In this document: one piece after another, positions 20,431 through 22,875 of the stretch
How the letters are laid out: each line of letters starts with the position of its first letter
Numbering within the stretch: position 1 is the stretch's first letter
From: an uncultured Chloroflexales bacterium
GTDB taxonomy: Bacteria; Chloroflexota; Chloroflexia; Chloroflexales; Chloroflexaceae
Direction: 5' to 3'
Assembly: GCA_937902315.1 (NCBI GenBank)
Contig: CALGUG010000053.1
Coordinates: 1 to 22,875, forward strand
DNA: 22,875 nucleotides
Program-made: the position numbers and the translations under genes
The notes under the pieces: generated by a model
Told to the model about the DNA's origin: nothing
Seen by the model: only the letters and a program-made list of their open reading frames with translations
The model's database searches: none

Positions 20431-21696
20431 ATGGAAACCTTATCACCCAATGACCGCATTACGCTTATTCTTGCTGCTATTGCAGTAGCGGCCTTGTTCG
20501 TTGGGTTTGTCGCCAATGCCTTTTTGCGCCTGCGCGCTCGCCGCTACAACGCGCTCACCCTAGAAAGCAGCCAACCAAACATCGCATCAGCTCTCGTTCA
20601 ACCCAAGCTCAGCAACGCTGAGATCGCTGAGCAAGCCCTTAGCCTGGTAGACCAGGTGCGCGCCGAGAATCAGCGCCTTCGTAAGCAGATCGAGCAGCTC
20701 CAAAGCCAGCTCGAAGCAATCCAGCAACCTGTCAGCGCCGAGCCTATGCCGCCTGAGCAATGGCTAGAGATCGTCAATCAGCGCCCCGATCAGGTGCCGC
20801 ACTTGATGGTCTATGGCCCTTCGGGCGTTGGCAAAACCACTTTGGTGCAAGCTATCGTCGCTAGCCGTCCCGACAAACTCTATATTATCGATCCCAAGCC
20901 GACACGCCCTTCTGTCACCAAATGGGGCGGTCTGCCCTATATCCAAGTTGACGAAGACGGCGGCTACCGTGCGATTGAACGCGCCTTGCAAAACGTCAAG
21001 TGCGAGCTGACCCGCCGCCTAAGCGCCCTGCGCCAAGATGAAGAGCTAGAACCAATCACCGTTATCATCGACGAGTACAAACTGCTGGCCCAAGAGCTCG
21101 ACGAGCTTGCTCCCGAAGTATTCACCAAAATGAGCGACTTCGGCCGCGAGCTTAAAATGCGTCTCGTTATCTTGTCAACAACCAATAGTGTCAAAGGTCT
21201 CAAAATCGAAGGCATGGGCGATACCCGCGATAACTTTGTAACTATCAAACTCAATCGCCAGTATCAAGCTCACCTGCACTTCGACGACCAAACCTATCAG
21301 CTCAATACCTCGATCATCCAAGCCAAGCCCAGCATCCCTGCCGAACGCTGGTGGCAGCCGCCGCTCACCACGCCCGATGCTGATGCTATTCTGTCAAGAA
21401 TTTTAGGCGAACAGATCGAGGTACCAGTATCGCCCAATGGTGCCCAAAAGGCCCAAAACGAGCCAAATACCAATACCGGTATGACTGGTATTCAGCTTTC
21501 TGATCAAGATACCGCTCATACCGATTCATCTGAAGATACCAGCGAGATACCGCCAGCCCTCACTGACGAAATTATCCGAACTCTTTACGCTGCAGGCTGG
21601 TCAAAAAATAAAATTGCAACCATGTTGAGAGGTTCTAAAAACAAGCGTCTGAGCATCATCAACCAAGCATTGGCTGCTCATGACTCACTTGCATAA
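20431..21696 (+). CDS. FtsK/HerA-like membrane-anchored DNA translocase
   Basis: A 421-residue ATPase. A TM segment (about 10-33) is followed by a coiled coil (about 62-98). The motor (about 115-300) has P-loop GPSGVGKTT (129-137), DPKPTRP (154-160), Walker B VIIDE (211-215) and a sensor-like LVILSTTNS (245-253). The polar linker 335-370 leads to a C-terminal HTH-like region (IIRTLYAAGWSKNKIATML). The order TM, motor, HTH matches FtsK/TraB translocases, in which the C-terminal winged helix reads 8-bp DNA repeats. It may move plasmid DNA between cells (Streptomyces-like double-stranded transfer) or help segregation. AGGAG fixes the start. It is co-transcribed with 19720. No relaxase is visible on this plasmid. 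Confidence 0.88.
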   Translation: METLSPNDRITLILAAIAVAALFVGFVANAFLRLRARRYNALTLESSQPNIASALVQPKLSNAEIAEQALSLVDQVRAENQRLRKQIEQLQSQLEAIQQPVSAEPMPPEQWLEIVNQRPDQVPHLMVYGPSGVGKTTLVQAIVASRPDKLYIIDPKPTRPSVTKWGGLPYIQVDEDGGYRAIERALQNVKCELTRRLSALRQDEELEPITVIIDEYKLLAQELDELAPEVFTKMSDFGRELKMRLVILSTTNSVKGLKIEGMGDTRDNFVTIKLNRQYQAHLHFDDQTYQLNTSIIQAKPSIPAERWWQPPLTTPDADAILSRILGEQIEVPVSPNGAQKAQNEPNTNTGMTGIQLSDQDTAHTDSSEDTSEIPPALTDEIIRTLYAAGWSKNKIATMLRGSKNKRLSIINQALAAHDSLA

Positions 21697-21753
21697 CCAT
21701 CAACAAGTTCGCTCTAGCTCGTCGTATTCAAAATTTATTAACTCGCAAATCCG

Positions 21754-21767
21754 GAAGGAATTCCTTC
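21754..21767. repeat. 14-bp perfect palindrome
   Basis: GAAGGAATTCCTTC, centred on GAATTC, in the gap between the translocase and rep genes. A regulatory or terminator role is possible. Confidence 0.5.
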
Positions 21768-21828
21768 TCAGACTGTCAGGTTCAATACGATACCCGCCGC
21801 ATTGCACCAATGGATATGCAAAAGAAAA

Positions 21829-21899
21829 GAGGCTCGATCGCTTCTAACGATCGAACCTCAAGAGTTTGATGCGCCGAACGCTTGGCCGGCAGAGGCGCA
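21829..21899 (+). promoter_or_regulatory. Structured leader of the rep gene
   Basis: A 12-bp stem with one mismatch (21829-21840 with 21848-21859) is followed by TGCGCC (21870-21875) pairing with GGCGCA (21894-21899), just before AGGAGA (21905-21910). Two successive stems ahead of a rep ribosome site suit attenuation or copy control by an antisense RNA. Confidence 0.5.
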
Positions 21900-21915
21900 C
21901 CTCTAGGAGACATCT

Positions 21916-22797
21916 ATGAGTAATAATACCACAAAACCAACCGGTAAAGGAAGGCAATCGGACCGTGTTCGGGTCAAAATTCAAGGGGCTTGGACGGCTG
22001 TCCCCAATCGTCTCTTACTCGACAAACGTCTTTCACACAGCGCTAGGCTTTTATGTGCACTCATTTTCATGCACGCAGCCAATAGCGGCAAAGCCTTCCC
22101 ATCCCAAAAACAACTAGCTGAAGAACTCGCCACCTTTAACGACAAAGACCAGACCGAAAAAGCTCCCAGCATTCGCAGCGTTCAACGCTGGCTCAGTGAG
22201 CTACAAGAAGCTGGCTGGCTTGAGTGGCGTCAAACCATGCGTAACAATGAATATACACTTTATGATCCCTATGAACCAGAACAGATGAGCGTCACGACAC
22301 CAGTGTCGCCCTCCACACCCCAAAACCATGATTGCCATGAAAAAGAACAGATGAGCGCTACGACACTGGTGTCGCCCACCGCGACAGGAGAGTCGCCCCA
22401 CACGACACTGGTGTCGCCCCACACGACACCAGTGTCGCACTCATCTATATATATAGACTCATCATGTATAGACTCATCAACAACAGAATCGCGCGATGTT
22501 GTTGTTGATGAACGCCTCGTAAAATTCCTTCTAAATGAAGGTATGAGCGCAGCTCATGAATTTGCCGGGCTCGACTATAACACGGCTCGTGAAGATTTTC
22601 ACAGAAGGCGTCAAGCTGGCCAAGCTATCAGTACCATTGTGCGCGCTTGGCGAGCACAACCGCCCCAACCTTCGGTCAAAACCGAAACAGGCCCGATCGA
22701 TCCGGTCAGTATTTTGAAATCAAGTTACGGCGATCTCTTCAAAAGTGGGGATGATCTTACTGATTATCAACCCATTTATGAAGATCAAGGAGCATAA
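21916..22797 (+). CDS. Winged-helix plasmid replication initiator with intragenic origin
   Basis: A 293-residue protein. Residues about 26-118 form a winged-helix domain of the HTH_36/phage-O type (WTAVPNRLLLDKRLSHSARL, PSQKQLAEELA, SIRSVQRWLSELQEAG). Residues about 121-192 are a low-complexity Thr/Ser/Pro/His linker, encoded by the iterons and the AT-rich stretch. Residues 196-247 form a helical C-terminal domain (VKFLLNEGMSAAHEF, DFHRRRQAGQAISTIVRAW), probably for contacts with host replication proteins. The gene order initiator domain, iterons, AT-rich DNA and interaction domain is that of lambda O. AGGAGA with a five-base spacer gives the start. I infer the initiator role from domain, iterons and the lack of any other Rep. 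A regulator is the alternative. Confidence 0.82.
   Translation: MSNNTTKPTGKGRQSDRVRVKIQGAWTAVPNRLLLDKRLSHSARLLCALIFMHAANSGKAFPSQKQLAEELATFNDKDQTEKAPSIRSVQRWLSELQEAGWLEWRQTMRNNEYTLYDPYEPEQMSVTTPVSPSTPQNHDCHEKEQMSATTLVSPTATGESPHTTLVSPHTTPVSHSSIYIDSSCIDSSTTESRDVVVDERLVKFLLNEGMSAAHEFAGLDYNTAREDFHRRRQAGQAISTIVRAWRAQPPQPSVKTETGPIDPVSILKSSYGDLFKSGDDLTDYQPIYEDQGA
22295..22308. repeat. Iteron 1, outlying copy
   Basis: CGACACCAGTGTCG, a palindromic iteron core 66 bp before the tandem block. The region 22279-22311 is similar to 22345-22377, so a 66-bp (22-codon) unit has been duplicated. Confidence 0.85.
22361..22444. repeat. Tandem 21-bp iterons 2-5
   Basis: Four units start at 22361, 22382, 22403 and 22424. 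Three carry a perfect-arm core CGACAC-YR-GTGTCG, and the second (22382) is degenerate (CGACAGGAGAGTCG). Each core is followed by a C-rich spacer. The exact 21-bp period puts all copies on one face of the helix, as in initiator-binding iterons. Confidence 0.9.
22445..22490. other. AT-rich candidate unwinding element with two 13-mers
   Basis: Directly after the iterons comes an AT-rich stretch containing TATAGACTCATCA twice (22452-22464 and 22467-22479) and TATATATATA. The position next to iterons is that of a DNA unwinding element. It is also coding sequence. Confidence 0.65.
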
Positions 22798-22820
22798 TAC
22801 AAGCAAGAAATAAGAAATAG

Positions 22821-22875
22821 TGTGAGTATTTGACTTTTAATACTACTATAGTCATATAACCATAGGCCATGGCCT
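22821..22875. repeat. Terminal direct repeat, right copy (circular overlap)
   Basis: Exact copy of bases 1-55. Joining the ends gives a circle of 22,820 bp in which the rep gene lies just upstream of the small membrane-protein gene at 99. Confidence 0.93.

Noticed and set aside
1..22875. tRNA or rRNA genes, insertion sequences
   Set aside because: No tRNA-like cloverleaf, rRNA core sequence or transposase was recognised on either strand by reading.

Overview
The first 55 bases are repeated exactly as the last 55 (1-55 = 22821-22875). The window is therefore best read as a complete circular molecule of about 22,820 bp, linearised by an assembler that left an overlap. It has the gene set of a low-copy plasmid and I see no phage structural genes. 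The backbone is GC-rich, uses codons such as GCC, CAG and CGC, and has good AGGAG ribosome sites. A few AT-rich blocks look acquired: the restriction-modification (RM) locus at 2.2-4.6 kb and a membrane-protein gene at 12.9-13.5 kb. The codon style, the STAND/TPR protein and the overall gene mix suggest a filamentous Chloroflexota (Herpetosiphon-like) host. That is inference from style and was not tested.

Layout. 0-2.2 kb: a small membrane protein, a small helical protein, a complete XerC/D-type tyrosine recombinase and a small unknown gene. 2.2-4.6 kb: a type II RM system with a C5-cytosine methyltransferase converging on a controller-endonuclease operon that has tandem operator boxes. 4.7-5.8 kb: a partition operon, ParA plus a ribbon-helix-helix ParB-like protein. 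5.8-6.9 kb: mostly non-coding, with a 78-bp direct repeat. 6.9-10.4 kb: a two-TM protein, an unknown protein and an 821-residue STAND (NB-ARC-like) ATPase with TPRs, probably a conflict or defence protein. 10.5-12.8 kb: a DnaQ-type exonuclease divergent from a KfrA-like coiled-coil protein, then a gene with a broken or programmed reading frame. 12.9-17.0 kb: a membrane protein, then a three-gene operon of a tandem ATPase with C-terminal TMs, a YdjM-like membrane hydrolase fused to an HlyD-like adaptor, and a small acidic protein. 17.8-19.6 kb: a SWIM/zinc-ribbon protein and two paralogous HTH proteins. 19.7-21.7 kb: a membrane protein coupled to an FtsK/HerA-like translocase. 21.9-22.8 kb: a winged-helix replication initiator whose own coding sequence holds 21-bp iterons followed by an AT-rich stretch, a lambda-O-like intragenic origin.

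The most unusual global signal is a family of contiguous 8-bp units (consensus GTNNACWW), about 28 copies in seven arrays. They lie between the -35 and -10 of the parA promoter, inside the parB coding region, and at five places that are intergenic or at a gene end. The arrangement resembles the contiguous repeats bound by RHH partition proteins (omega of pSM19035, heptads). It could instead be a recognition code for the FtsK-like translocase, as with the 8-bp clt repeats of Streptomyces TraB. No relaxase is visible, so if the element transfers itself, double-stranded transfer by the FtsK-like protein is the route to consider.
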